A DNA stretch of 64,000 nucleotides from Parascedosporium putredinis. Its lineage: Eukaryota > Ascomycota > Sordariomycetes > Microascales > Microascaceae. This document shows, one piece after another, positions 49,201-60,440 of this stretch. Each line of letters begins with the position of its first letter. Within the stretch, counting starts at the first letter, position 1. The notes under the pieces are model-generated. The model did not search any database and had not been told where the DNA came from. It was given only the letters and a program-made list of their open reading frames with translations. The stretch spans positions 124,001-188,000 of the forward strand of contig CASHTG010000019.1 of NCBI GenBank assembly GCA_949357655.1. The letters are read 5' to 3'. Both the position numbers and the translations under genes were made by a program.

Positions 49201-50846
49201 TCCAAGCTCAAGGTTATTGCCCCACAACATAGCATTTCATATAGCATTTCTTGATACTGACGCCCAGGAGAAAAATAAAGAAACAGGAGAAAAAGGAGAG
49301 AAAAGAAAACAAAGGCTTAGGACGGGTCGGTTCGGCTTGTCTAGCCCGCTGCTGCCACTGCCGTTGCCCTGACTGATAACGCAAGGCACCGGCCCAGACT
49401 CGGGACCAAAATCCGGTACCGTCTGCAAAGGCGGCACATGGCTTTGGCTCTTTGGAGGCACCTGGCAAGGTGATGTAAAGGAAAAGCAGGTGCGAGTTGT
49501 GGCTTTGGATTTATCCAACTGTCTCGGATTGCCCATCTGGCAGCCATGTGGCGAACTCTAGGCCCATGCGCGTGTTGCACCCACATCACCGCGAACCCGA
49601 CATGGCTGAGCGAGACACGCAGTCTCAGAAAAACCCTTGGGGCGCACCCTCTCTTTTCTTTTTTTTTCTGGGTTTATCTTTTGTCTTATGCTTATCAGTC
49701 CACTCGCGGTGTTACCTATCCAACGAAAGCTGCAAGAAAGAAAGGAAGAGGAAGGGAAAGACGGGTCGAAAAGCCAAGGCTCCGGTTCGTTGGCTTCGGC
49801 GGAGACTCTAGCCCAGTCCGATAAAGGACCGAAAAACCAGTAGTCGCTCCTATACTCCGGGCCCGTTCTTATCGTCGCGCTGGGTCCGGTGCCTCATGTT
49901 TCAGAGATTGACATGTGAAGCTGAGCTGCCAGCGTAGTGAGTTTTGTGAGAGTTCAATTTTGGTTTGCAGTAGATGAGCAAAGAACACAATCGAGGTGAG
50001 TAGCATCTTGCGGCTTGGGGTCTGACAAGATCATGTCAACCTCCTTGCTAGACCCTTCCCGGATTATGAAATTAGTTCCTATTTACCTAAGCACAAAGAA
50101 AAAGGACAGAGAGTAAGAGATAAATCAAACCGTGTTCCAAAGAAATCTAAGAATATAGGTGTCACGAGTGATGCGGCAGTCTAATAGCCGTGATTTTACA
50201 ATTCATGTTGTCAATTCAACATCAATAGCATAAGCTACATAGTTGATGTAAGCTTACACCCACAATGTATGCACTCTCGCGGCGAGGAGTCATCAGTCCA
50301 CATGCACTCGATTTGCAGACCCAAGTGGCAAGCAGAGCATCAAATTCAAAGCAATAGACGTCCCCGGCCCAGCTTGTTTCTGCAATTTTTTCGGTTTTGT
50401 TAGAATGTAGGTTCCCTCAGCCAACTCATTTATGCTGATATACCTCACTTTTTTTTCTCATCACGGTTCGTTCTCTGCAACTGCGTAGACTTGGGCCTCA
50501 GGAACCTGAGAACCTCGATTCAACGCGCGGAAGAATTTTGGGCTGAAGGTCAACTCACGCCTGGTGACTGGTCCCTACGCCCCTCAACCCCGCCCCCACC
50601 ATGAGCCAAGCCTCGACAACTTTGTATCGATAACCGCACTCGTCCACCACCCACACATTGATACCCCGACACCTAACCCGGCCAGATCCCTTCCTCACCA
50701 GAGAGTCCAAAATATATCCTACGCACATCCAGCTCGACAGCTCGAACGACTCCGAAAAGAAAAAGAAAGCCAAGCCCGGTGTACAGCCGTAAAAGGAAAA
50801 ATCCGATACAACAAAAAATACGTCCTCGTGGACAACCTCCTCGACG
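46294..50846. other. Long intergenic stretch without recognisable gene
   Basis: 4.55 kb, the largest gene-free interval in the window. Scattered ORFs of 60-150 codons overlap one another; none has a domain, signal peptide or believable splice partner. Purine- and pyrimidine-rich tracts are common. It contains the promoters of the WDR44-like and Pelota genes. A non-coding RNA or a gene of many short exons remains possible. Confidence 0.45.
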
Positions 50847-52055
50847 ATGAAACTCCTCCGCACCTCTCGAGGCGCAGACCTCACCGAACACGCACTGACG
50901 CTACAAGGCGAAGAAGCCGACGACATGTGGAACGCCTACAACATCATACTCCCGGGGACGTCGTACGGGCCGAGACGACGCGCAACGTCTCCCACGTCAC
51001 GGCGCTCGGCTCCGCCCAGACGCAGCGCGTCTCGTGCGTGCTCTCCATCACCGCCGAGTCGACCTTTTGGGATCCCACCGTCACGGAGCTGCACGTCAAG
51101 GGCCGCATCGTGTCGGAGACCTCGGTGGCCAGCCTAGGCCAGTACCACACGCTACGACTACAGGTGGGTAAACCTTTTACCATTGACCGCGCCGACGGGT
51201 GGGACTCGGTGTCCAAGACGATGCTCAACGAGGCCCTGCGCGTGGACAAGGACGGCGCGGTCGCCGCCGTGGTGATGCAGGAAGGGCTGGCCAACATTTG
51301 CCTCGTCACCGAGTCCCGAACGATCCTGCTGCAGCGCCTGGAGCGCAAGGTCCCCAGCAAGCGAGACACCTCCAAGCAGCTGTCGCAGGGCTCCGCGCCT
51401 TTACGAGCTCGTGCTGTCCAACCTCGTGCGCGAGATCGACTTCGAAACCCCGCGCCCTTTGCTCCTCGCCAGCCCCGGGTTCGTGGCCGCCGACTTCAAG
51501 AGCTTTATTGGCCGGCAGGCCGTCGGCGGCGAGCGGCCCGACAAGCTGCTGCTCGGCATCGTCAACAACGCCACGATCCTGCACTCGCCCAGCGGCCACC
51601 TGCACAGCCTCAACGACGTGCTCAAGAGCCGCGAGGTCGCCGCCACGATGAAGGATATGCGCTTCGCTCGCGAGGCCCAGTACATTAACCAGTTTTACGA
51701 GATGCTGCGCAAGGAGGACAGCCGCGCGTGGTACGGCCCTACCAGCGTGGAAAAGGTCGTGGCCGAGGGCGCCGTGGGCGTGGGCGGCGTCTTGCTCGTG
51801 AGTGATTCGCTCTTTCGCAGCGAGGATACCGACACGCGCAAGAAATACGTGGCGCTCGTGGAAAGGGTCACGGCGGGCGGTGGCGAGGCCCGCATCCTCA
51901 GCAGCGCGCACGAGTCGGGCCAGAGGCTGGGCATGCTGGGCGATATCGCGGCGATCCTCACGTACCCCGTGTACGAGCTCGACGAGGAAGACGAGGATGT
52001 CGGGCAGGCTGCGGCGAATGAAGTGGAACGGCCGTTGGAGGGTAGCATAATATAA
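50847..52055 (+). CDS. DOM34: Pelota/Dom34 ribosome-rescue factor
   Basis: eRF1-like factor that, with Hbs1, splits stalled ribosomes in no-go and non-stop decay. Intronless, about 403 aa. The N-terminal Sm-fold domain reads TLQGEEADDMWNAYNIILPG, then DVVRAETTRNVSHVTALG. The middle domain has VVMQEGLANICLVTESRTIL and DFETPRPLLLASPGFVAADF. The C-terminal domain has GVLLVSDSLFRSEDTDTRKK and AILTYPVYELDEEDED, the usual acidic ending. There is no GGQ motif, which separates Pelota from eRF1. Frame breaks lie near 50956 (one G missing) and near 51400 (a GC dinucleotide missing or one extra C). The start at 50847 gives the normal family N-terminus. Confidence 0.93.
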
Positions 52056-53681
52056 AAAAGCGGATTTCTATTTCTTGGGGTTATTGTTCTTTTGCTTTTT
52101 GGTTTCTTCTTGGACAAGCTACATATATCCAACTTGGCTCTTGTCGTTCTTCATTCTCCGAGCATTTTGGCTTAATCCTTGCCAATCCCCTTTTCTCTAG
52201 GAATTCTTATAGACGGCCTCTGAAATCCTTTTGTGTCTTTTACGTCCACTTCAGCACTCTGGTGACTTTTCTTTTTTTTTCTTTTTTTCAACCTCGGGCG
52301 CATCTCGTCAAGCTACCCCGCACTCAGACAGCAAACACTCCATCACAGCAATTTTTACCCCGCCATTTGACTAACAAAGAGCTCATGACATCACAGGTGG
52401 ATGAAGAAAAGGCCCCCAAGAAATGCGTGTGTGGGTTTTTTATTAAGAATGCCAAAAATACGAAGGGCTCCCATATCAGAGTTTGAATAGTTTAGAAATT
52501 GCGTCTTTATCACATTGTTATATCAGGCCTTTCAATATCATCGGTTCGATTTAGACAGAATACTGACAAGATTGGCCATTACTCGGTACGCCACGGCTCT
52601 AATGGCACGTTGCAACAAATCCAATATAAGGATGAGCAGACGCACAACGAATGGGGAAACCGGAGCGCATCATCTCAGGAACTTGGGAATAAAGAAGCCG
52701 AACAAAAATCCATATGCCAAGACAAGAAGGAGGATTCTGCATCGCAAGAAGCCAAGCGAGCAGAGCAACACACCAGAAAGCACCCGGTCCTAAGCTCGGT
52801 AACCCGGTGGCGCCATCTCCCCCGTAGCACGGATCAATTGATACCTCATGCCTTGCACAGTACCGAGGTACAGTGTCCCCCATCTGGAGCAGAGCTTCTT
52901 TTGATACATGCACTTTCGGACCACAGGCAACCAGAGGCTACCTTGCTTCTTTTTTTCTTCCTTATAGTACGACGATCTATTAGATGCCACTTTTAAAGGA
53001 AACAAAAAGGATAGAAACAAAAGCAGGAAAAGAAACCCAGGGAAGGAGAAAGGAGGGGCCAGGCAATCCGTCAATATCCCCTCTAAATGGCGTGCCGGCG
53101 TCCGGGTGGGGCTAGCCCATTATCTGCGGCTACGATTTACTGCACGTAGTCACCATCTTATGTTGGATCTTAACTATCAATGTGTGCGTACATTGATACT
53201 CTTAGTTAGCCCACGGGTACCCGTCACAGTGACACCATTTTCTCTAAACGCTAACACGACGGTCTAGATCGTGTTGCGTAGCTAATCGTCCATCCTTACC
53301 AGCAAAAACCAGACCGGAAGCTATCCATTGTATGTACATTGATCTACGTACCAGGGGGCAAACCCCGGCACCGTCCGGCTATTGCAACCCCTCCCCCACT
53401 CTTCGTCGAGAGCTGTCCCCGGAGTCGGCTCTCACGCAACGAAGCTGCGTCTTACAAATCGAACCCATCAAGCTCCCAATGCTCTCTCTCCTGTGCCGCC
53501 ACCGGTTTCCGGGCTTGCTCGTGGAGAACATATATGGGACCTCGAGACCCCAACTTTACCAAATCCTTGCCTGAGCCATTTCCCTCTATACCCTCTCCCC
53601 TATTTCAAAGTTCACTTCCTCCCTCTCTCGATCTATTCCCCCTCCTGAATCTCAAGACTTCATCTAGCATCTCGAGACACC
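52056..53681. other. Intergenic, promoter of aldo/keto reductase
   Basis: No supported gene. ORFs at 52499-52996 and 52515-52793 have no features. A CATATATGG TATA-like sequence lies at 53529-53537, about 145 bases before the reductase ATG, followed by a C/T-rich leader. Confidence 0.5.
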
Positions 53682-54897
53682 ATGGCTCCCCTCACTCTCC
53701 AATCAGCTATTAAGCTAAACAGCGGCCACGAGATCCCACATCTCGGCTACGGTGTAAGTTAAACCCCAAACTTTACCAGAGACAACCACCCTCCTTTGTA
53801 GAAAAAGGAAAAAAACCCCCTATGATTGTCTGCCTGTGGAGTGAACGCAACTAACAGGGTACCTCTACAGCTATGGCAGACGTAAGATAAATTCCTCCCT
53901 CAACCGGACCAGCGGGGTCGCCCGTGCGAAGAAACCCCCAATGAACAGGACCTCTCTAACGCGATTTTCCGCAACAGCCCCGAAGACAAGGCCGAGGAAG
54001 TCGTCATTGACGCTCTCAACAATGGTTACCGTCACGTTAGTCAATCCCCCATCACTACCCCCCTTTCATCCATCCTCCCCTCTGCACCTCGCATTCTCGA
54101 GCATGAGCCCACGTACACAATCGACCCAAGACCCCCAAGTCTAACATTCCCCCGTGCCAGATCGACTCCGCCGCCGTCTACAAAAACGAAGCCGGCTGCG
54201 GCGCCGCCATCCGCAAAATCACCGACAAGATCCCCGCTCCGCCATCTTCTTCACCTCTAAAGTCCCCGGCCGCGGGCTCAACTACGCCGACGCCAAGGCC
54301 CAGGTCGACCGCACCCTCAAGGAGACGGGACTCGACTACATTGACCTGATGCTCCTGCACGCCCCTACGGCGGCTCCGAGGGCCGCAAGGGCGCGTGGAA
54401 GGCGCTGGTCGAGGCCGTCGAGGCCGGGAAAGTGCGGTCCATCGGCGTGAGCAACTACGGCGTGCACCACCTCGACGAGCTGGAGCGCCACATTGCCGAG
54501 CTGGAGCAGGAGCGCGGCGGGCAGGGAAAGGCGGCGTGATTAGCGTGGGCCAGTGGGAGATTCACCCTTGGCTGCCGCGCAACGACATCGCCGAGTGGTG
54601 CGCGAAGCGCAACGTGGCCGTCGAGGCCTACAGCCCCATTGTCCGGGGCGAGCGTTGGGGCGAAAAGGCCGTCGTCGCGCTGGCGGACAAGTACGGCAAG
54701 TCCGAGGCCCAGATCCTGCTGCGCTGGAGCTTGCAAAGGGCTATATCCCCCTGCCCAAGAGCGTTACCCACTCGCGCATCCTCGAGAATGCGGATCTCTA
54801 CAACTTTGAGCTCACGCCCGAGGAGGTTGCTAGCCTGGAGACCAAGGAGTACGCGCCTGTCTGCTGGGATCCTACTGTGAGCCCGATCCAGGATTAA
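53682..54897 (+). CDS. Aldo/keto reductase with an 11-nt exon
   Basis: NADPH-dependent (beta/alpha)8-barrel reductase, 293 aa, cytosolic. Exons are 53682-53753, 53871-53881, 53978-54035 and 54161-54897; introns are 117, 96 and 125 nt. Splicing in the 11-nt exon CTATGGCAGAC is required to give LGYGLWQTPEDKAEEVV, the conserved family start. The catalytic tetrad is visible: Asp in YRHIDSAAVY, Tyr in AAVYKNEA, Lys in FFTSKVPGRG and His in LMLLHAPYGG. Cofactor-side segments are SIGVSNYGVHHLDEL and GYIPLPKSVTHSRILENADL. Frame breaks near 54236, 54363, 54527 and 54736 are each one missing base. The chemistry is aldehyde/ketone reduction; the substrate is unknown. Confidence 0.92.
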
Positions 54898-55748
54898 AGG
54901 GGAGGGGGGTTGTTTGTAAATATGATGTAGCAAAATGAAAAGAAGAAGGGGGAAAAAGTATCCCAACCTATTTATGCAACGAGCTAGATGTTTGCAGGCA
55001 AACTCGAATGGACTAGAATAATGTTGTAGTGCCCGTCGATGGAAGCCGCCTAGTTTCCCGATTGCAGTGCTCAATTTGTTCACCAAACTTGTAGGGGCAG
55101 ATAGTCAATATTTACGTTGAGGATAAAAAAGTATTTACTCTGCATAATAGCCCTTCTTACGAGTTTCCTTTGCTTTGGATACTACAAGGGCCAGGGCAAA
55201 TGGAAAGCCTGCTGTACGAGCCTAGCAATCGATATTTGCCCCTCTTGTTGAACTCTTGGATAGGAGCAAGTGAGATAACAGCAACTTCCAACTTGCATTC
55301 CGGGTCAACGGGCGGTCCACGGTGACGATCAGGCGCACGTGACTCCGTTCCCATCTCGCGAAATAGACCAAACAAGCAAACGCGGACAAGACCCCACCGA
55401 ACAAACACATCTCTCACGGCTCCCAACATCACCATCTCTTCCTTTCTGGAAGCAATTTCCATTGCTCCAGTCGACCAGCTACGGATCCGTGGGTGCTCCA
55501 CCTATAAGCTTGATCATGGCCCTATTATCATATAGTTCTCTTTGGCCGCGCTGATCTCCAACCCTCACCCCGCCCGATATCCCTTTTCACCCACCGACGT
55601 AAACAATCCCCTCCTTCGCCTCATAGGAGGACTCTAAAGGGCGCGTCTTTCTTTTTCACGACAAAATCACATTGGATAAAACGTATACCTCTTCTCACTC
55701 GCTCTACGAATTTTGTCCTTTTTTTTTTTTTTTTGTTCTTTATCCACG
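54898..55748. other. Intergenic
   Basis: No gene supported. Contains the 3' flank of the reductase and the promoter of the STQD-motif gene, with a long T run (55721-55736) just before its ATG. Confidence 0.55.
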
Positions 55749-57324
55749 ATGAATTCACGAAAAGCGCACCGTGCATACCTGCAATCCAAGCGCAACGATG
55801 GGCCCCGTATCTCGCGCGAAGAGGAACTACGACAGGAACGACGAGAGCAGGAAAAGATTCGCGAGGAAGAAGTTCTTCGCCAATCCCGCATTCGCGCGGC
55901 CGCGGCCCGGGAGAGGAAGCGCGCGGGAGGAAGAGATTCGCCTGGAGAAGAAGCGCAAGGGTATGCCGACGGTTGATCCTCGCGCCAGCCAAAACACCAT
56001 TTCCTGGTTCGCGCGGAAGCCGGCTGCGAAACCGGAGCCTGTTTTGGAAAAACTCGTAGAGGAACCGGAGGACGATGATGTCGCGCTACCGGAACTGCGA
56101 GGAGCAGAACCCCGAGGCCGCCGGAGACGACTGTCCCGGGTATAGATGCGGTTGACACCGAGCCTCGCATTGAAGAAGAGGACGTCAACAAAGATACGGG
56201 AATGGAAGCCGCCGCCAACTCCTCGCAACTGAGGATCACCCAGGGAAGCGTATACAGTCATCGCAGCGCTCGACCACGGGGAATGGGAATAGGAACACGC
56301 TGCAGGAGATGCTCGGGCTCTCTACCCAGGACCTGGCGGACGACTTTGAAGACCTTTTTCCGAGCGGCACCCAGATCGCCCAAGAGATTGCCAAGGTCGA
56401 CGAGACCTCCTGCCGCGAGACAACCCCAAAAGTAGCGTCACCAAAGGTGGAAGAGGCTCAAGCGGATGTGAAGGCCGATCTCGAACCGGAGGTATCCTTT
56501 GACCTCGGGTTCCTGTCCACGCAGGACCTCGAAATCACCTCCGACGACCTGCTCGAGATCGTTGGCCCCAAACCTAGCTTGCCGCCCGCCCTTGAGACAA
56601 CTCCGAAGCCCCCGAGCCCCCGTCCCGACGATACTATATATAATGACCCCGCGAGGGGGCCGAACGAGGAAACGCGCCTGCCATGGCTGCGGATTTGCCC
56701 GTCCTCAGCACGCAGGACATGTTCCTGTCGGACGACCTGATACTTCCTTCATCGCCCAACTCTCACCCCTACAACGGCCATCGCTCCCACCGGCACCGCA
56801 ATCTCCGACCCCACAGCCCCGGCGCTCGCCAACCCCCAGCAAGCTCCCGGTCCTGCCCCGCCCCCGCCGTCTCACCCTCCCCGAAGAGCCGCAACCCTTC
56901 TTCACCGCCAGCGGCACTAGCGAGCTCATCTCTCGCCATCCTCCGCAGTAACCGCACAGCCGCCCTCGAGCGCCAAGCCTGGAGACCCGGCCCTGCCAAA
57001 CAGGCGAAACCCCGCATCGCGAGGCCGCCGCCGCCGCCGCCGCCGCCGCCAAATCCTCCTAGACCTCTCCAGCCCTACGCGGCAGCTCCGTCTACACGGC
57101 TCGGCAACAGCCCGACGGCGATGAAGAAGCCTCGTCTGCCGCCGCCGGCGGGTAAAGAAAACGAGGAGCCGTTGCTGGGGAAGAAGAGGGCGGGATCGAC
57201 GCCGACGCGAGGACGGGCGAAGATGGCGCGGGTGAAGAGCGATTATGACGATGGGTGGTGGGATGAGTTGGAGGAGGATGATTGGGCGACGGTGCTTAGT
57301 GCAACGCCGGCGAATAAAATCTAG
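55749..57324 (+). CDS. Uncharacterised fungal protein with three STQD motifs
   Basis: I do not recognise a named family. Starting at ATG 55749, the repaired frame gives 527 aa without introns. The N-terminal ~75 residues are a strongly charged helix (HRAYLQSKRNDGPRISREEE onward, many Arg/Glu). Three copies of a hydrophobic-STQD-acidic motif follow: LGLSTQDLADDFEDLF (~190), LGFLSTQDLEITSDDLLEIV (~255) and LPVLSTQDMFLSDDLI (~320). Next come PQPFFTASGTSELISLAILR, a poly-Pro run and a basic C-terminus ending SDYDDGWWDELEEDDW. Low complexity and basic patches (KKPRLPPPAGKENEE) suggest a nuclear protein; that is inference. Six frame breaks (near 55925, 56112, 56258, 56678, 56750 and 56932) are explained by single-base or dinucleotide losses. 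STQD resembles an S/T-Q checkpoint-kinase site. Confidence 0.7.
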
Positions 57325-57893
57325 GGAATCTTCTTTTGTCTATATACGTTCCTATGCGCTTCGGATAAGCGAGGAACCGGGTCTTGTGTTTATTTTTTAT
57401 TAGTTATCATTATCATTTAGATCATCGGCAGGCAATTGCATAGACAGAGAGGGTATGGGCGGACGGGCATATGATACCCAAGACACACCATGAATTCATG
57501 AATATAGCAAACTCACAACCCCCACAGCCAAAGATGGCGAGACACATCCTTTACTGATATCTGAACCTTCGTTTAAGTTTTTGAGGTTGGTCTACAACCC
57601 CTAGTGGACACATGATTGGATCCGTCCACAACGGTTCGGTGCATATTTATGGCACCGCCCACAAACATTCCTGGTTCGATGATTTAGCGGCATGCACGAC
57701 CCTCAAGCTATTCGACGACAAGCTTCGACCCGTCTGCCGCCCCAGAGGGGCTAACTTCCTTGTTTTTTTTTTTCTCTCTTCTCCTCAGGTGATGCTCTTG
57801 TATCTTTTTGGGTTGTTCTCTCTCTAACCTACCTACACAAGTGGATTTCCGACCCTTGTCTTGTATCAGCAAACTAGAGCGATAACCCAGAAA
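57325..57893. other. Intergenic
   Basis: Spacer between the STQD-motif gene and tRNA-His. Nothing coding supported. Confidence 0.6.
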
Positions 57894-57965
57894 GCTCAAG
57901 TCGTATAGTGGTTAGTACGTCACGTTGTGGCCGTGAAAACGGAGGTTCGATTCCTCCCTTGGGCA
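57894..57965 (+). tRNA. tRNA-His(GTG)
   Basis: 72 nt without intron. The acceptor arm GCTCAAG pairs with CTTGGGC, one G-T pair included, with discriminator A. The D arm contains TAGTGGTTAGTA. The anticodon stem TCACG/CGTGA encloses the loop TTGTGGC, giving anticodon GTG. The T arm reads GGAGG-TTCGATT-CCTCC, with box B intact. A T-rich stretch follows within 10 bases as terminator. Confidence 0.95.
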
Positions 57966-59077
57966 ACAAATTCTTTTTTTTTCTTTTCCTTTCATTTTTG
58001 CTTCTCGTGCCTCTCTCTATTCCTAACCGAATTCTTCGACGCTTTGTTTGGTTAAATTCTTGCTTCAACTTTTTGTTCTCTAGGTCCTTAGGCAAATTCT
58101 TTTTTTCTGTGTGCTTTCCTTCCCCGCCCTGTGGCAGCAAGAGGCCGGAAAAGTGGGAGCAAGCTTTCTCGCATACCAAGTTCGCCCAAATACATGTACC
58201 CTATGCTGCCTCTCATCCCAACGTGAATGAATCATTGACCCAACTTTGCAACTTTGGCGACGGCGACCGTACATACGATGGGCTTATTCTTCTAGGACTT
58301 TCCCGGCTCAAATGGTCCTTGTACCATGGTCGACAGGTCTTCCAAATCATTGTACCCAACCCCACCTTTATTCTTGATCTATCGAGAAAACGCGAGGCGA
58401 GCCTGGAGACAGCAATGCGAAGACGCCTCAAACATGTAGGTTTGACAAGAATGCCGCCTTAGAGGACGAAGGCTCGGATTCTGGGCACTCATGCCCATAA
58501 TTGGCCAGAGCAACAAGCCCCCTATATATCACGCATACGTGCCGGCACCCACAAAAGAGAAGAGAAAACCGAGGTTGGCCGACCGCCATATGCAGATAGA
58601 AAAGCGTGAACTTGACAAGGTATCTATGTAAGAACTAAAAGCCTCCAACTCCCTGAATACCCCTATTCCATGCAATGTCATAAAGAGAGATTAAAAAGAA
58701 AACCGACCATCTCTCACTCCCCGCCGCCTACCTTTCCCATCCGCTTGCCACCGTTACCAGGTAAACCGTCTATTCTAGACATTCAATCCTTGATGGTGGC
58801 TGTATACGTCCCGGTATTACACGCTCAAGACAAGGTGGGAAGGGAGGGCATCAAGCAAAGGAGAGAAGTAAACAAAGAGCAAAAAAGCAAAGAAGGCAAA
58901 AAAAGAGTACACCTCCAGTATGGATGATCCCTCCTGTGACGCCCTGTGTAGCCCCTCGGTATCAATCCGTCTGTTCCTCTGAAACCCCGTATGCCGTCCG
59001 TACCGTCAAAAGGTCTAGGTCCTCGTGAATGCGAATAAAGAGAGAGAGAGAAAATATGTGCCCGTCAATGCGAGTTT

Positions 59078-59108
<31 letters not shown>

Positions 59109-59260
59109 CATAATGTATGCGTATCCCGTGTGTATATGCGTAAGTGGGTTCAAAATGTGTAGAGAGGATAAAAAGAGAGCAAGAGAGCAAGAGAGAAGAG
59201 AGAGAAAAGGGTCTCTGTTCCCTTGTGCTGCAAGGGAGGGGAGAGGAACCCCTTTGAAGG
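57966..59260. other. Intergenic
   Basis: Starts with the tRNA terminator. No supported gene. Open frames in 57.9-58.9 kb have no features. Confidence 0.55.
59084..59109 (+). repeat. (TG)n microsatellite
   Basis: About twelve TG units downstream of the minus-strand zinc-finger gene, followed by GAGA-rich sequence at 59160-59210. Confidence 0.9.
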
Positions 59261-60440
59261 CTAGAGGTAGATGCCAACCCATGCTCCCTTATTGGTGACG
59301 TCGGAGTGACAATCGTCGACAGCGCAAAAGACTTTGGACTGGGGAGTAAGATTCGACGAGCCATCGGCGGCTTGGAAACGAGACTGCTTTTGCCGTCGGT
59401 CGTCGGCTCTCGAAACAATTTTGGCAGTAAACCTAAAGAGCGTATCGCTCCCACGTCAGTAACCTTGCTAATGGCTAGTAGGCTGTTCCATGCAGGAAGA
59501 AACTCGAGCCTCATATTGCGTGTGGAGGATCATGGTATCATGGTTGCAGAGCCAAGTGCTATAGAAGGCAAAGTAAGGGGGAGGGCAAGGGAGAAGGAGA
59601 GTCAACTCACATGGCCGCAAGCTTTGACGGCCCAAAAATGGTGTTCGCCTTGGGCTCGTTTCGCGCGCTTCTTTCCCGTGTCCTCTTTACCGCCCGCCGG
59701 GTCATATTCGAGCTCCTCGTCGCACGCCGGGCAGATGACAACCACGTCTTCTCCCGTGTCTCTCGTGAAGCCCTCGCGGGTAGGAGGCACTTCCATCTTA
59801 GGGGTGAGGGCGCCGGTGCCGGAGGAGCCTGCGGTGTGCCAAAGGCGGTGCGTTGGTAGTCGAGGTGGAAGCGATTGATGGGGTGGGGGTCGAAATTATT
59901 GTTGTTGTTCATCAGATGATGGAGGTTCGGCATGGGAAGCCTGGGAGGAGGGCCTGTTTCGCGAAGCCCGGCGGTGAGGGCGGCAACGTAATGGAGTGCG
60001 TTGGGCAAGTACGCGAAGGTGGGCCTTCGACGGTCGATGCCCCCAGCACGCGGGCGTCTGCCTGGAGCTAGGCGAGGCAGCGCCATGTAGTCTGGACCGG
60101 CGTTGGGCTCGAGGACGCGAGCAGGGCCCGAGGGGAGGGGAGGGCGTTGGGTCCGGGGACGGCTCGCGCGTGAGGTCAATCACGAGCTCGTCCCCGTTGC
60201 CCGTGTTGCCCCCGGCGAGGATATTGCTGTCGGTGCGGTTGAAGCTGGGGGCTGCGTCGTAAAGAGTTTGTTCTTCGAGCGCGGAGGCTTCCGTTGGATT
60301 GTTCTCGGCGTGGTGCGCGGGCCGCGGGGGCTGTCGGGCTCTTCGGTGAGGTCGATGAAGGCGGGCTGAGGCGGGTTTCTAGGCCGCGTGTCGAGCCAGG
60401 CCACCTCGACCTCGACGAGTTCGTCGGCCTGAGTGGCCAT
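59261..60440 (-). CDS. SIM-containing zinc-finger protein, possible SUMO-directed E3-like factor
   Basis: Exons on the minus strand are 60440-59611 and 59432-59261; 335 aa after repairs. The N-terminal region carries two IDLT motifs in acidic context, AFIDLTEEPDSP (~30) and LVIDLTREPSPDP (~90), the classic form of SUMO-interaction motifs. The middle is Pro/Arg-rich. The C-terminus contains VVICPACDEELEYDP, HHFWAVKACGHVYCQNC (split by the 178-nt intron) and SKVFCAVDDCHSDV, ending KGAWVGIYL. The Cys/His spacing is RING-like but not a canonical C3HC4. Similar fungal proteins are often called cell cycle control protein; I know no proof of E3 activity. Frame breaks lie near 60330 (C run), 60100 (two bases), 59815 (C run) and 59400 (two bases). 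Role in SUMO-linked ubiquitylation is inference. Confidence 0.72.
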
